Shown here piece after piece: positions 47,024 through 55,627 of a stretch of DNA of 64,000 bases (positions are counted from its first letter, which is position 1; each line of letters begins with the position of its first letter). The notes below the pieces were generated by a model. That model worked only from the letters and a program-made list of their open reading frames with translations, did no database searches and was not told the DNA's origin. This DNA comes from Pseudomonas sp. CC6-YY-74. Lineage in GTDB: Bacteria > Pseudomonadota > Gammaproteobacteria > Pseudomonadales > Pseudomonadaceae. Position numbers and translations under genes: made by a program. Location of the stretch: contig NZ_CP019947.1 of assembly GCF_002025205.1 (NCBI RefSeq), positions 3,944,001-4,008,000 on the forward strand, in the 5' to 3' direction.

Positions 47024-48310
47024 TCAAGAGGCCTTAGAGGCCTGGTTGGCGGTTTGGTCGGCCATCACGGCGGCGAAGGCCGCGTCGAGGATGGTCATGG
47101 CCTTGTCGATCTGCGCTTCGCTGATAATCAGCGGGCACAGGCACTTGACCACTTCGCTGTGGGCGCCGCTGGTTTCGATCACCAGGCCGTGCTCGAAGGC
47201 ATGCCGGCAGATGGCGGACGCGGTGTCGCCATCCGGGCAGCTGATGCCGATCATCATGCCGCGACCTTTGATGAACAACGAATCCGGGCCATAGCGACGC
47301 ACGATCTTGTTCATGCCATCGGCGATGCGCTTGCCCTTGGCGCGCACACTCTTGGCGAACTCGTCGTCGCGCCAGAAGTGCTCGATGGCGGCGGCGGCGG
47401 TGACAAAGGCATGGTTGTTCCCGCGGAAGGTGCCGTTGTGCTCGCCCGGCTTCCACTGGTCCAGTTCCTTGCGCAGCAGCAGCATGGCGAACGGCAGACC
47501 GAAGCCGCTGAGCGACTTGGACAGGGCGATCATGTCCGGCTTGATACCCATTTCCTCGAAGCTGAAGAAACTGCCGGTGCGCCCGCAGCCGGCCTGGATG
47601 TCGTCGACGATCAGCAGCATCTGGTGCTTGCGGCAGAGCTTCTCCAGCTTGCGCACCCACTCGGCGGAAGCGGCATTCAGCCCGCCTTCGCCCTGCACCA
47701 CTTCGACGATGACCGCCGCCGGCTTGTCGATGCCACTGCTCGGGTCGCTGAGCAGTTTGTCCATCATGCCGATGGTGTTGACCTTGTCGCCGAAATAGTT
47801 GGCGTAGGGCATGCGGCTGACATCGGTCAGTGGCACGCCAGCGGCACCGCGATGGTGCTGGTTGCCGGTGGCGGCCAGCGCGCCGATGCTGCAGCCGTGG
47901 AAGCCGTTGGTGAAGCTGATGATATTGCTGCGCCCGGTGACCTTGCGCGCCAGCTTCAATGCGGCTTCCACCGCGTTGGTGCCAGTCGGTCCGGTGAACT
48001 GCATCACGTAGTCGTGCATGCCGCGCGGCTTGAGGATCAAGCGGCTGAAGGTCTCGAGGAAGCGCTCCTTGGCATCGGAATACATGTCCAGGCCGTGGGT
48101 GATGCCGTCGTTGCCGATGTAGTCGAGCAACGCCTGCTTCAGCACCGGGTGGTTATGCCCGTAGTTGAGCGTACCGGCGCCGGCGAGGAAGTCGATGTAG
48201 TGTTTGCCGTCGCGGGTGATCAGTTCAGAACCGCGCGCTTGGTCGAATACCACGGGGAATGAGCGGCAATAGCTCCTAACGGACGATTCATTCTGTTCGA
48301 AGAGTTTCAT
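47024..48310 (-). CDS. ectB: Diaminobutyrate-2-oxoglutarate transaminase
   Basis: 428-residue class III PLP aminotransferase making L-2,4-diaminobutyrate from aspartate-semialdehyde and glutamate. PLP lysine K265 in ALSK265SLSGFGLP, the DDIQAGCGRTG segment before it, and GTLNYGHNHPVLKQAL near the N-terminus are EctB-typical. Start overlaps the ectA stop by 4 bases (48307-48310). Confidence 0.96.
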   Translation of the reverse strand: MKLFEQNESSVRSYCRSFPVVFDQARGSELITRDGKHYIDFLAGAGTLNYGHNHPVLKQALLDYIGNDGITHGLDMYSDAKERFLETFSRLILKPRGMHDYVMQFTGPTGTNAVEAALKLARKVTGRSNIISFTNGFHGCSIGALAATGNQHHRGAAGVPLTDVSRMPYANYFGDKVNTIGMMDKLLSDPSSGIDKPAAVIVEVVQGEGGLNAASAEWVRKLEKLCRKHQMLLIVDDIQAGCGRTGSFFSFEEMGIKPDMIALSKSLSGFGLPFAMLLLRKELDQWKPGEHNGTFRGNNHAFVTAAAAIEHFWRDDEFAKSVRAKGKRIADGMNKIVRRYGPDSLFIKGRGMMIGISCPDGDTASAICRHAFEHGLVIETSGAHSEVVKCLCPLIISEAQIDKAMTILDAAFAAVMADQTANQASKAS

Positions 48311-48861
48311 GCATTTTCCTTATGTGTTTCTGCCAAGACGGATGCGTTGAACGGGCCGGCGCGATAGAGCACTTCGTCCTCATGCTGGCCGGCGAAATGC
48401 CCGGCGCGGGAGAACAGGGTGCGCGTCTCGTAGTCGACGCCCAGGCGGGCAAAAGCCCGCTTGAACAGCGCCTGGGAGGCGCCGTTATCCGGCGAAATGG
48501 TGGTTTCCAGAAAGCCTACGCCCTGGGCGGCGACCCGTTCGGTCAGCGCCAGCAGCATGCGTAGAGCCAAACCCTGACCGCGTAGCGAGGTATCCACCGC
48601 AACTTGCCAGACGAATAGCGTGTCTGGGCGCGAGGGAGGACGGTAACCGGAGATGAATCCCACCAGTTGGCCGTCAGCGTTCTCGGCGGCAATGGCGGTA
48701 TCGGCGAAGTCGGCGCATTGCAGTAAATTGCAATACACGGAATTGGTGTCCAGGGGTTGGCAGCGGGCTACCAATTGATGCAGCGAATATCCGTCGCCGT
48801 CGGTTGGACGACGGAATGTGACGGGGGCAAAATTCAAACTAACATCCTTGAAGTTGTGCAA
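48307..48861 (-). CDS. ectA: Diaminobutyrate acetyltransferase
   Basis: 184-residue GNAT enzyme that acetylates L-2,4-diaminobutyrate at N-gamma. Marks: TFRRPTDGDGYSLHQLVARCQPLDTNSVYCNLLQCADFADT (EctA signature) and LFVWQVAVDTSLRGQGLALRMLLAL (acetyl-CoA loop RGQGLA). First gene of the ectABCD-ask unit; upstream is a long non-coding region that must carry the osmotically controlled promoter. Confidence 0.95.
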   Translation of the reverse strand: MHNFKDVSLNFAPVTFRRPTDGDGYSLHQLVARCQPLDTNSVYCNLLQCADFADTAIAAENADGQLVGFISGYRPPSRPDTLFVWQVAVDTSLRGQGLALRMLLALTERVAAQGVGFLETTISPDNGASQALFKRAFARLGVDYETRTLFSRAGHFAGQHEDEVLYRAGPFNASVLAETHKENA

Positions 48862-49646
48862 ATCCCTATTAGGTTACACATACTGCGTAAGCTTTCTCAA
48901 CCCGCAATCCGGATACCCGCCTTAATCGCGGCGTGAGAATTAGCTTAGAGTGCCTTAGTTTAAGTTCCCGTAACTAGCGAGTTGCACTTGTCGATAGGCA
49001 CAGGAATTTCGCTGCATATCGGCGCCTCGACTGGCGGTTCTGCCGGAGGCCAATTTCGCCATTGCAGTAGTTATATTTCACCGCTGATAAAGCGCCTGGA
49101 CGATGAACCATGATTCGGGCTGAATGCCGCTATTTTCAAGGGCTCTAGGCAGTTTATCGAGTGCCGGCGATTGCCTGCGCAGACGGCCGTAATGTTGTCA
49201 GATATCCGCTGTATATCTGCTGGAATATGCGGGTGGATATGACGCCCGTGAATCTCCCGGATCTTTCGTAGAATACCTGCCCAGCGCTGGGAAGATGCAC
49301 GGCGGCAGAGGGGGTTGGTTACAGGGCGCGGGCGGTGCTAAATAAAATCCAATGGCTAGTGGATATATCGACCAGGTTCGGGAATTGCTCACGGCTATAG
49401 TGGACAACTGCTCGTCGCGCTATTAGCCACTCAATCTTTCGCCGTTCGGTAGTGTGGCAAAGTTGCCCGTCGCGGGTTCAGGGCCAGCAGCGACTGCGCC
49501 TGCGCCCCGTTCGAGCCGAGATCTGTTCATGGCCTCATGCAGAAAAGTACTTTGGTGCCATGCAATTGCGGCTTTTGTACAAGAGCCGAACAAAAGCCCT
49601 ACAAAATATACTGTTTTTGCCTAGTCATCAGAGAGGGAATTACAGA
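48862..49646. promoter_or_regulatory. Long region upstream of ectA and the cytochrome gene
   Basis: About 785 bases, AT-richer than average, without a supported gene. It carries the ect promoter (minus) and the cytochrome promoter (plus). On the minus strand, TTGAGA at about 48892-48897 with AT-rich sequence 16-18 bases on (TGTAAC, TAATAG) is a possible weak sigma-70 site. I could not settle the promoter by eye. Confidence 0.4.
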
Positions 49647-50032
49647 ATGAAAATGCGCCTGTCATCATCATTAGCGTTGTTATGCACGGCATTGGCTGCG
49701 GCCCGTTGGTCCAGGCTGCAGAGGGCGGCATGGAGGCGGCCGGACGCCAGTTGTTCAGTCACCACTGCACGGCGTGCCACTCGCTGGACAGCAGCGAGAA
49801 CGCCTTCGGCCCCAGCCTGTTTGGTGTGGTCGGTCGTCCGGCGGCTGCCGTGCCCCGCTTTGCCTACTCGAACGCCATGCAGGCTTCGGGGATCACCTGG
49901 AGCGAAGACAACCTGCGCAAGTGGATTAGCGACAACCAGGCGCTGGTTCCGGGCACGCGAATGCGTCACGTCTCCATTATCGATCCAGCTGAACAGGATT
50001 ACCTGATCAGCTTCCTGCGTTCACTGAAGTAA
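49647..50032 (+). CDS. c-type cytochrome, frame broken in the leader
   Basis: Periplasmic electron carrier. The mature domain (from about 49715) has haem site C-T-A-C-H (FSHHCTACHSLD), FGPSLFGVVGR, and the axial Met region VPGTRMRHVSIID; it is a small class I cytochrome like c2/c550. A signal peptide (MKMRLSSSLALLCTALAA) with a good Shine-Dalgarno (GAGAGGG) begins at 49647, but in another frame; a one-base change near 49691-49705 separates it from the haem domain. The nearest in-frame ATG (49682) gives no leader, so no export and no haem attachment. Either a real frameshift or a sequence error. Confidence 0.72.
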
Positions 50033-50122
50033 GCCACTGGCCACTGGGTTGCAACGTCACAGCGCAACCCGCCGATCTGCCGCACGGCACCTTCCCGGTG
50101 GGTCGGCGCCGTGTGCGCCAGC

Positions 50123-51565
50123 TCACTCCATCCACTTGCGCCCCGCCAGTTCCAGCAGCAGGCTGGCCTGCTCCGGCCCTCTGCTGCCGGCCGCATAGGG
50201 TCGCGGGCTCTGGTGGTGCTGCTGCCAGCCATTGATGATCGGATCGATCCAGCTCCAGGCCGCTTCGACTTCGTCGCGGCGCATGAACAGCGTCGAGTCG
50301 CCTTCGATCACGTCCAGCAGCAGGCGCTCATAGGCGTCCCAGCGGCGCTTCTGGTGAAACGCCTGGGCCAGGTTGAGGTCCAGCTCCACCGGCGCCAGGC
50401 GCATGCCCTTGCCGGGGTTCTTGGCCATCAGTTGCAGGCTGATGCACTCCTCCGGCTGCAGGCGGATCAGCAGGCGATTGGCCTCGCCGTCGCCGAACAG
50501 CTGGTGCGGCACCGGCTTGAACTGGATCAGAATCTCCGAGGTTTTCTTCGCCAGACGCTTGCCGGTGCGCAGGTAAAAGGGCACGCCAGCCCAGCGCCAG
50601 TTCTCGACTTCCACCTGCAGGGCGACGAAGGTCTCGGTATCACTGTCGTTGTCGACATTCTTCTCGAAGTAGTAGGCCGGCACTTCCTGCCCGCCGATCT
50701 TGCCGGCGCCGTACTGGCCGCGCACCGTCTTGTCGCGCACGTCGAGGCCGGAGATGGGCTTCAGCGCCTCGAGCACCTTGAGCTTCTCGTTGCGCACCGC
50801 CTCGGCGTCGAAGCGCACCGGCGCTTCCATGGCCACCAGGCAGAGCAATTGCAGCAGGTGGTTCTGGATCATGTCGCGCATGGCGCCGGCGTTGTCGTAG
50901 TAGGCGCCGCGATTTTCCACGCCGAGGGTCTCGCACACGCTGATCTGCACGTGGTCGATGTGCCCGGCGCGCCACACCGGCTCGAACAGGGCGTTGGCGA
51001 AGCGCAGCGCCATCAGGTTCTGCACGGTTTCCTTGCCCAGGTAGTGATCGATGCGAAATACCCGCGACTCGTCGAATACCGCACCGATCGCCGCGTTGAT
51101 CGCCTGCGCCGACGCCAGCGAGTGACCGATCGGCTTCTCCAGCACGATGCGCGCATGAGGCCCGGCCAGGCCGGCGATCTTCAGGTGCGAGGCGATGTCC
51201 TCGAACAGGTCGGGCGCGGTGGCCAGGTAGTAGACCCGCACACGCTCGCCAGCGGCGCCAAGGTGCTTGGCCAGGCGACCGAAGTCGGCGCTCTGGCTGG
51301 CGTCCATGGCGAAATAGTCGAGACGCGCGGCGAAGCTCTGCCAGGTGTCGTTGTCGAAGTCGGCGCGGGCCACTTCGGCGCGGCAGTGGCGTTCGGCAAG
51401 GGCCTGGTAGGCGCTACGGCTATGCGCGCTGCGCGCCAGGGCGAGGATACGCACGTCAGCGTGCAGCCGGCCGACGCGGTGCAGGTGGTAGAGCGCAGGC
51501 AGCAGCTTGTGCAGGGCCAGGTCGCCCGTGCCGCCAAAAACCAGCATGTCACAGGGAATGCTCAA
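50123..51565 (-). CDS. zwf: Glucose-6-phosphate 1-dehydrogenase
   Basis: Oxidises glucose 6-phosphate to 6-phosphogluconolactone, feeding the Entner-Doudoroff and pentose phosphate routes. Nucleotide motif GGTGDLA (11-17), active-site RIDHYLGK (171-178), EKPIGHSL before it. I place the start at a TTG 8 bases after GGAG (480 residues). The ATG at 51610 has no Shine-Dalgarno and falls inside a palindrome that is probably an operator, so the transcript likely starts after it. Divergent from an RpiR-type regulator. In context it matches the second Zwf (PA5439-like), so another zwf may exist elsewhere. Confidence 0.9.
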   Translation of the reverse strand: MSIPCDMLVFGGTGDLALHKLLPALYHLHRVGRLHADVRILALARSAHSRSAYQALAERHCRAEVARADFDNDTWQSFAARLDYFAMDASQSADFGRLAKHLGAAGERVRVYYLATAPDLFEDIASHLKIAGLAGPHARIVLEKPIGHSLASAQAINAAIGAVFDESRVFRIDHYLGKETVQNLMALRFANALFEPVWRAGHIDHVQISVCETLGVENRGAYYDNAGAMRDMIQNHLLQLLCLVAMEAPVRFDAEAVRNEKLKVLEALKPISGLDVRDKTVRGQYGAGKIGGQEVPAYYFEKNVDNDSDTETFVALQVEVENWRWAGVPFYLRTGKRLAKKTSEILIQFKPVPHQLFGDGEANRLLIRLQPEECISLQLMAKNPGKGMRLAPVELDLNLAQAFHQKRRWDAYERLLLDVIEGDSTLFMRRDEVEAAWSWIDPIINGWQQHHQSPRPYAAGSRGPEQASLLLELAGRKWME

Positions 51566-51609
51566 AGCGGGAACTCCGACTCGGTTTAGCCGTGCGGGGG
51601 CGTCGGCCA

Positions 51610-51624
51610 TGTAGTATAACTACA
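51610..51624. promoter_or_regulatory. HexR-like palindromic operator
   Basis: TGTAGTATAACTACA, perfect 6-bp arms with a 3-base centre, in the zwf/regulator divergent gap. The TGTA...TACA ends are like HexR boxes (TTGT-N7/8-ACAA). Confidence 0.6.
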
Positions 51625-51717
51625 AAGTCACTACACCCACGGCGTGCCCCGATCATAACCGAGTCGTCTCTCGGCTGAAGATGGCACAACGTATTCGTCA
51701 TCTTTCAGCCCGAGCCC

Positions 51718-52590
51718 ATGCCCGTGAATTTGTTGCAGCACATCGCCCAGTCGCGCCATCTGTTACGCAAGTCGGAACTCAAGGTGGCCGACCATGTGCT
51801 GCTCGACCCGGCCGCGGTGATGCACAGTTCCATGGCCGACCTGGCCCACAGCGTCGGCATCAGCGAGCCAACCATCGTGCGCTTCTGCCGGGCCATCGGC
51901 TGCAGCGGTTTCCAGGACTTGAAGCTGAAACTGGCGCAGAGCCTGGCCGCTGGCGCCAGCTTCGGCCAGTTTGCGATCCATGAAGACGACTCGGTCGCCG
52001 ACTTCAGCCTGAAGATCTTCGACACCACCCTGCACACCCTGATCGAGGTGCGCGAGAATCTCGACCCGCAGGCCTTGCAGCGTGCCATTGCCGCCTGTGC
52101 TCAGGCCCAGCGCGTGGAGTTCTATGGTTTCGGCGCCTCCGGTGCGGTGGCGGCGGATGCCCAGCACAAGTTCTTCCGCCTGCTGCTGACTGCTGCCGCC
52201 TACTCCGACCCGCACATGCAGGCGATGTCGGCGGTGACCCTGAAGCCCACCGATGTGGCCATCTGCATCTCCCAGTCCGGCCGCTCCAAGGACCTGCTGA
52301 TCACCGCCAACCTGGTGCGTGAATCCGGCGCGACCCTGATCACCCTGTGTCCGAGCCAGACCCCGCTGGCCGACCTGGCCACGATCAACCTGGCCATCGA
52401 CGTGCAGGAAGACACCGAGATCTATACCCCACTGACCTCGCGCATCGCCCACCTGGTGGTGATCGATGTGCTGGCCATGGGCGTGGCCATGTCACGCGGG
52501 CCGAGCCTGGTCAACCACCTGAAGAGCGTCAAACGCAGCTTGCGCAGCCTGCGCCTGTCGCCCAAGTCGGTGAAGCCGCACGAGGACTAG
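51718..52590 (+). CDS. RpiR/HexR family regulator
   Basis: 290 residues. N-terminal HTH_6 (RKSELKVADHVLLDPAAVMHSSMADLAHSVGISEPTIVRFCRAIGCSGFQDLKLKLAQSLA), then a SIS sugar-phosphate domain (about 125-260: GFGASGAVAADAQHKFFRL and CISQSGRSKDLLITANLVRESGATLITLC). HexR proteins sense 2-keto-3-deoxy-6-phosphogluconate. Sequence and neighbours fit the PA5438 type rather than canonical HexR. It faces zwf across a palindrome and is its likely repressor. Confidence 0.9.
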   Translation: MPVNLLQHIAQSRHLLRKSELKVADHVLLDPAAVMHSSMADLAHSVGISEPTIVRFCRAIGCSGFQDLKLKLAQSLAAGASFGQFAIHEDDSVADFSLKIFDTTLHTLIEVRENLDPQALQRAIAACAQAQRVEFYGFGASGAVAADAQHKFFRLLLTAAAYSDPHMQAMSAVTLKPTDVAICISQSGRSKDLLITANLVRESGATLITLCPSQTPLADLATINLAIDVQEDTEIYTPLTSRIAHLVVIDVLAMGVAMSRGPSLVNHLKSVKRSLRSLRLSPKSVKPHED

Positions 52591-52823
52591 CGAACCCAGA
52601 GCCCTGCCCCCTCGATCAATGGGCACGTTCTGCAGCATCCTCCCTGCCCAGCTGTCGTAGTCGGACAAGCCTTGGCGCAATCCGCGAAACCGGCAGCGCA
52701 ACGGCAGAGTCCAGACACGGACGACAACGTCTCAGGTTCATCGCATCTTCATCGCCTTGCCCGCAAAGCGTCACATCCCAGGCCGATCCTGTCATTCCCG
52801 TTGTTCAGCCTGGGAGACCTGAG

Positions 52824-53048
52824 ATGCCTCGTTATTCGAATGAAGCGCAGTCACACGTCAACACTGATGCGAAAAGCCGGCGCAAGCTGCTCGACCAGCG
52901 CCGTATGGAATACCGCCGCGCCATCGAAAGCTACGCCGAACACCGGCAGTTGCAGGAGCAATTGGCCGATTACCCGGAGCTGGTCGCCGCTAACTACCTG
53001 GCAGCCGCTCAGGCGCCGGCTCGGCGAAGCGCTCAGCCAGGGCGTTGA
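52824..53048 (+). CDS. Small conserved-looking charged protein
   Basis: 74 residues from an ATG after GGGAGACCTGAG. Highly charged helix: SRRKLLDQRRMEYRRAIESYAEHRQLQEQLADYPELVAANYLAAA. The composition and a small Pro/Arg tail fit a small Pseudomonas protein seen in this neighbourhood; no function known. Its 3' end overlaps the convergent LysR gene by 59 bases. Confidence 0.6.
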   Translation: MPRYSNEAQSHVNTDAKSRRKLLDQRRMEYRRAIESYAEHRQLQEQLADYPELVAANYLAAAQAPARRSAQPGR

Positions 53049-53937
53049 TCTGGCTGCGCTGATCGCGCACGAAGGCGAAAAACGCCTGGGCCACCGGCGA
53101 CAGGTATTTGCCGCGCGGATGCACCAGGCACCAGCTGCGCAGCAATGGCAGCTCCGCCACCGGCAATTCGCGCAATGCGCCGCACGCCAGTTCGCGGCGC
53201 ACGGCGTGGCGTGGCAGCAGCGCCAGGCCGAGGCCGGCGAGCACCCCTTCGAGCTGGCTCTCGGTCGAACCGACCTCCAGGGTCTGGGCGAAGTGCGCGC
53301 GTTTCTGGTGGCAAAATTCCTCGCCGGCCTGACGGGTGCCCGAGCCCCGTTCGCGCACCAGCAGCGGCCAGGCGGTGAGGTCTTGCAAGGTCAGTGCGCC
53401 CTGCCGGCATAGCGGGTGCGGCGCCGGCGCCACCGCGACGATCGGGTTATTGAGGAAGGGCAGAAACTCCAGATTCAGGTCCGTCGGCACCTGCGACATG
53501 ATCAGCAAGTCATCGCGGTTGGCGCTCAGGCGCTTGAGTGCCTGGGCGTGATTGGTCACCACCAGCTGCAAACTGACTTCCGGGTATTGGCGACGGAAAG
53601 CGGCGAACAGGTGCGGCGTGAAGTATTTGGCGCTGGACTCGACGGCCAGGCTCAACTGCCCCTGCAGGGAGCCGTGCAGGTCGCCCAGCTGCATGTCGAG
53701 GCTTTCCAGGCGGCCGAAAATATCCGCGCTGGCCAGTTGCAGGGCCTCGGCGGCGTCGGTCAGGTAGAGCTTCTTGCCGACGTAATCGAACAGCGGTTGG
53801 CCGAGCAGCTCTTCCAACTGACGGATTTGCAGGCTGACCGCCGGCTGGGTCAGCGACATGTCTTCGGCGGCGCGGCTGTAGGAGCGCTGTTGGCACACCG
53901 CGCGGAACACCTGAAGTTGGCGCAGGGTGATGCGCAT
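52990..53937 (-). CDS. LysR family regulator, PycR-like
   Basis: 315 residues from MRITLRQLQVFRAVCQQRSYSRAAEDMSLTQPAVSLQIRQLEELLGQPLFDYVGKK (winged HTH), followed by a LysR substrate domain (about 90-300: LSLAVESSAKYFTPHLFAAFRRQYPEVSLQLV). Divergent from the pyruvate carboxylase genes across 205 bases, as PycR (PA5437) is in P. aeruginosa, so it is the likely regulator of them. An in-frame start 96 bases upstream is not supported. Confidence 0.9.
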   Translation of the reverse strand: MRITLRQLQVFRAVCQQRSYSRAAEDMSLTQPAVSLQIRQLEELLGQPLFDYVGKKLYLTDAAEALQLASADIFGRLESLDMQLGDLHGSLQGQLSLAVESSAKYFTPHLFAAFRRQYPEVSLQLVVTNHAQALKRLSANRDDLLIMSQVPTDLNLEFLPFLNNPIVAVAPAPHPLCRQGALTLQDLTAWPLLVRERGSGTRQAGEEFCHQKRAHFAQTLEVGSTESQLEGVLAGLGLALLPRHAVRRELACGALRELPVAELPLLRSWCLVHPRGKYLSPVAQAFFAFVRDQRSQINALAERFAEPAPERLPGS

Positions 53938-54142
53938 CAAGGACTTGCGCACGGGATACCTCGTTCGGCTAACTGCGGGTGGGCCTTGCGGCGGGGCTTT
54001 CGGCCGAGTGTATAAGCTATGACTTATAGCCAAGCAAATTATTATTGATTTCGATTATTCAACGCGCAGGCGTAGGGTGCATGGGTGGTCGCGACTAGCC
54101 ACTAGCGATTACCTGTCTGTCCACTGGGTCGAGGAAGCACGC

Positions 54143-55558
54143 GTGATCAAGAAAATCCTGATTGCCAACCGCGGCGAGATCGCCGTCCGTATCGTGCGCG
54201 CCTGCGCCGAAATGGGCATTCGCTCGGTGGCCGTCTATTCCGACGCCGACCGTATGGCGCTGCACGTCAAGCGTGCCGACGAGGCCCATGGCATTGGTGC
54301 CGATCCCCTGGCCGGTTACCTGAACCCGCGCAAGCTGGTCAATCTGGCGGTGGAAACTGGCTGCGATGCCCTGCATCCCGGTTACGGTTTTCTTTCCGAG
54401 AATGCCGAGCTGGCAGATATCTGTGCCGAGCGCGGGATCAAGTTCATCGGCCCGTCCGCCGAGGTGATTCGCCGCATGGGCGACAAGACCGAAGCGCGGC
54501 GCAGCATGATCAAGGCCGGCGTGCCGGTCACCCCCGGCACCGAGGGCAACGTCGCCGACATTACCGAGGCCCTGGTCGAAGGCGAGCGCATCGGTTACCC
54601 GGTGATGCTCAAGGCCACCTCCGGCGGCGGCGGCCGTGGTATTCGCCGCTGCAACTCGCGCGAAGAACTGGAGCAGGCGTTTCCGCGGGTGATTTCCGAA
54701 GCGACCAAGGCCTTCGGCTCGGCGGAAGTGTTCCTGGAAAAATGCATCGTCAATCCCAAGCACATCGAGGCGCAAATTCTCGGCGACAGCTTCGGCAACG
54801 TGGTGCACCTGTTCGAGCGCGACTGCTCGATCCAGCGGCGTAACCAGAAGCTCATCGAGATTGCCCCCAGTCCGCAGCTGACCCCCGAGCAGCGCGCCTA
54901 TATCGGCGACCTGTCGGTGCGCGCGGCCAAGGCGGTGGGTTATGAGAACGCCGGTACCGTGGAGTTCTTGCTCGCCGAGGGCGAGGTGTACTTCATGGAG
55001 ATGAACACCCGGGTGCAGGTGGAGCACACCATCACCGAAGAAATCACCGGCATCGATATCGTTCGCGAGCAGATCCGCATCGCCTCCGGCCTGCCGCTGT
55101 CGGTCAAGCAGGAGGACATCATCCACCGCGGGTTCGCCCTGCAGTTCCGCATCAACGCCGAGGACCCGAAGAACAACTTCCTGCCGTCCTTCGGCAAGAT
55201 CACCCGCTACTACGCTCCCGGCGGCCCCGGAGTGCGTACCGACACGGCGATCTACACCGGCTACACCATCCCGCCCTACTACGATTCGATGTGTTTGAAG
55301 TTGGTGGTCTGGGCGCTGACCTGGGAAGAGGCGATGGATCGCGGCCTGCGTGCCCTGGACGACATGCGCCTGCAGGGGGTGAAGACCACCGCGGCCTATT
55401 ATCAGGAGATTCTGCGCAACCCGGAATTTCGTAGCGGCCAGTTCAACACCAGCTTCGTCGAAAGCCACCCGGAACTGACCCAGTACTCGATCAAGCGCAA
55501 GCCCGAAGAGCTGGCGCTGGCCATCGCCGCCGCCATCGCCGCCCACGCCGGGCTCTAA
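54143..55558 (+). CDS. pycA: Pyruvate carboxylase subunit A (biotin carboxylase)
   Basis: 471 residues, ATP-grasp enzyme that carboxylates biotin using bicarbonate and ATP. IKKILIANRGEIAVRIVRAC, ATSGGGGRGIRRC (ATP loop), EKCIVNPKHIEAQILGD, and MEMNTRVQVEHTITEEITGIDIVREQI are all present. The start is a GTG after GAGGAAGCAC. Together with the next gene it forms the two-subunit pyruvate carboxylase of Pseudomonas, replenishing oxaloacetate. Confidence 0.94.
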   Translation: MIKKILIANRGEIAVRIVRACAEMGIRSVAVYSDADRMALHVKRADEAHGIGADPLAGYLNPRKLVNLAVETGCDALHPGYGFLSENAELADICAERGIKFIGPSAEVIRRMGDKTEARRSMIKAGVPVTPGTEGNVADITEALVEGERIGYPVMLKATSGGGGRGIRRCNSREELEQAFPRVISEATKAFGSAEVFLEKCIVNPKHIEAQILGDSFGNVVHLFERDCSIQRRNQKLIEIAPSPQLTPEQRAYIGDLSVRAAKAVGYENAGTVEFLLAEGEVYFMEMNTRVQVEHTITEEITGIDIVREQIRIASGLPLSVKQEDIIHRGFALQFRINAEDPKNNFLPSFGKITRYYAPGGPGVRTDTAIYTGYTIPPYYDSMCLKLVVWALTWEEAMDRGLRALDDMRLQGVKTTAAYYQEILRNPEFRSGQFNTSFVESHPELTQYSIKRKPEELALAIAAAIAAHAGL

Positions 55559-55627
55559 CGAATCGTCGCTCGGACCCAGTCCGGCAGTTGCAGCCACGGA
55601 TCCTATCCGGGCGTCAGGAGAACAGAG

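Noticed and set aside
49198..49407. 69-codon minus-strand frame upstream of ectA
   Set aside because: Pro/Tyr/Ser-rich, no Shine-Dalgarno, no domain.
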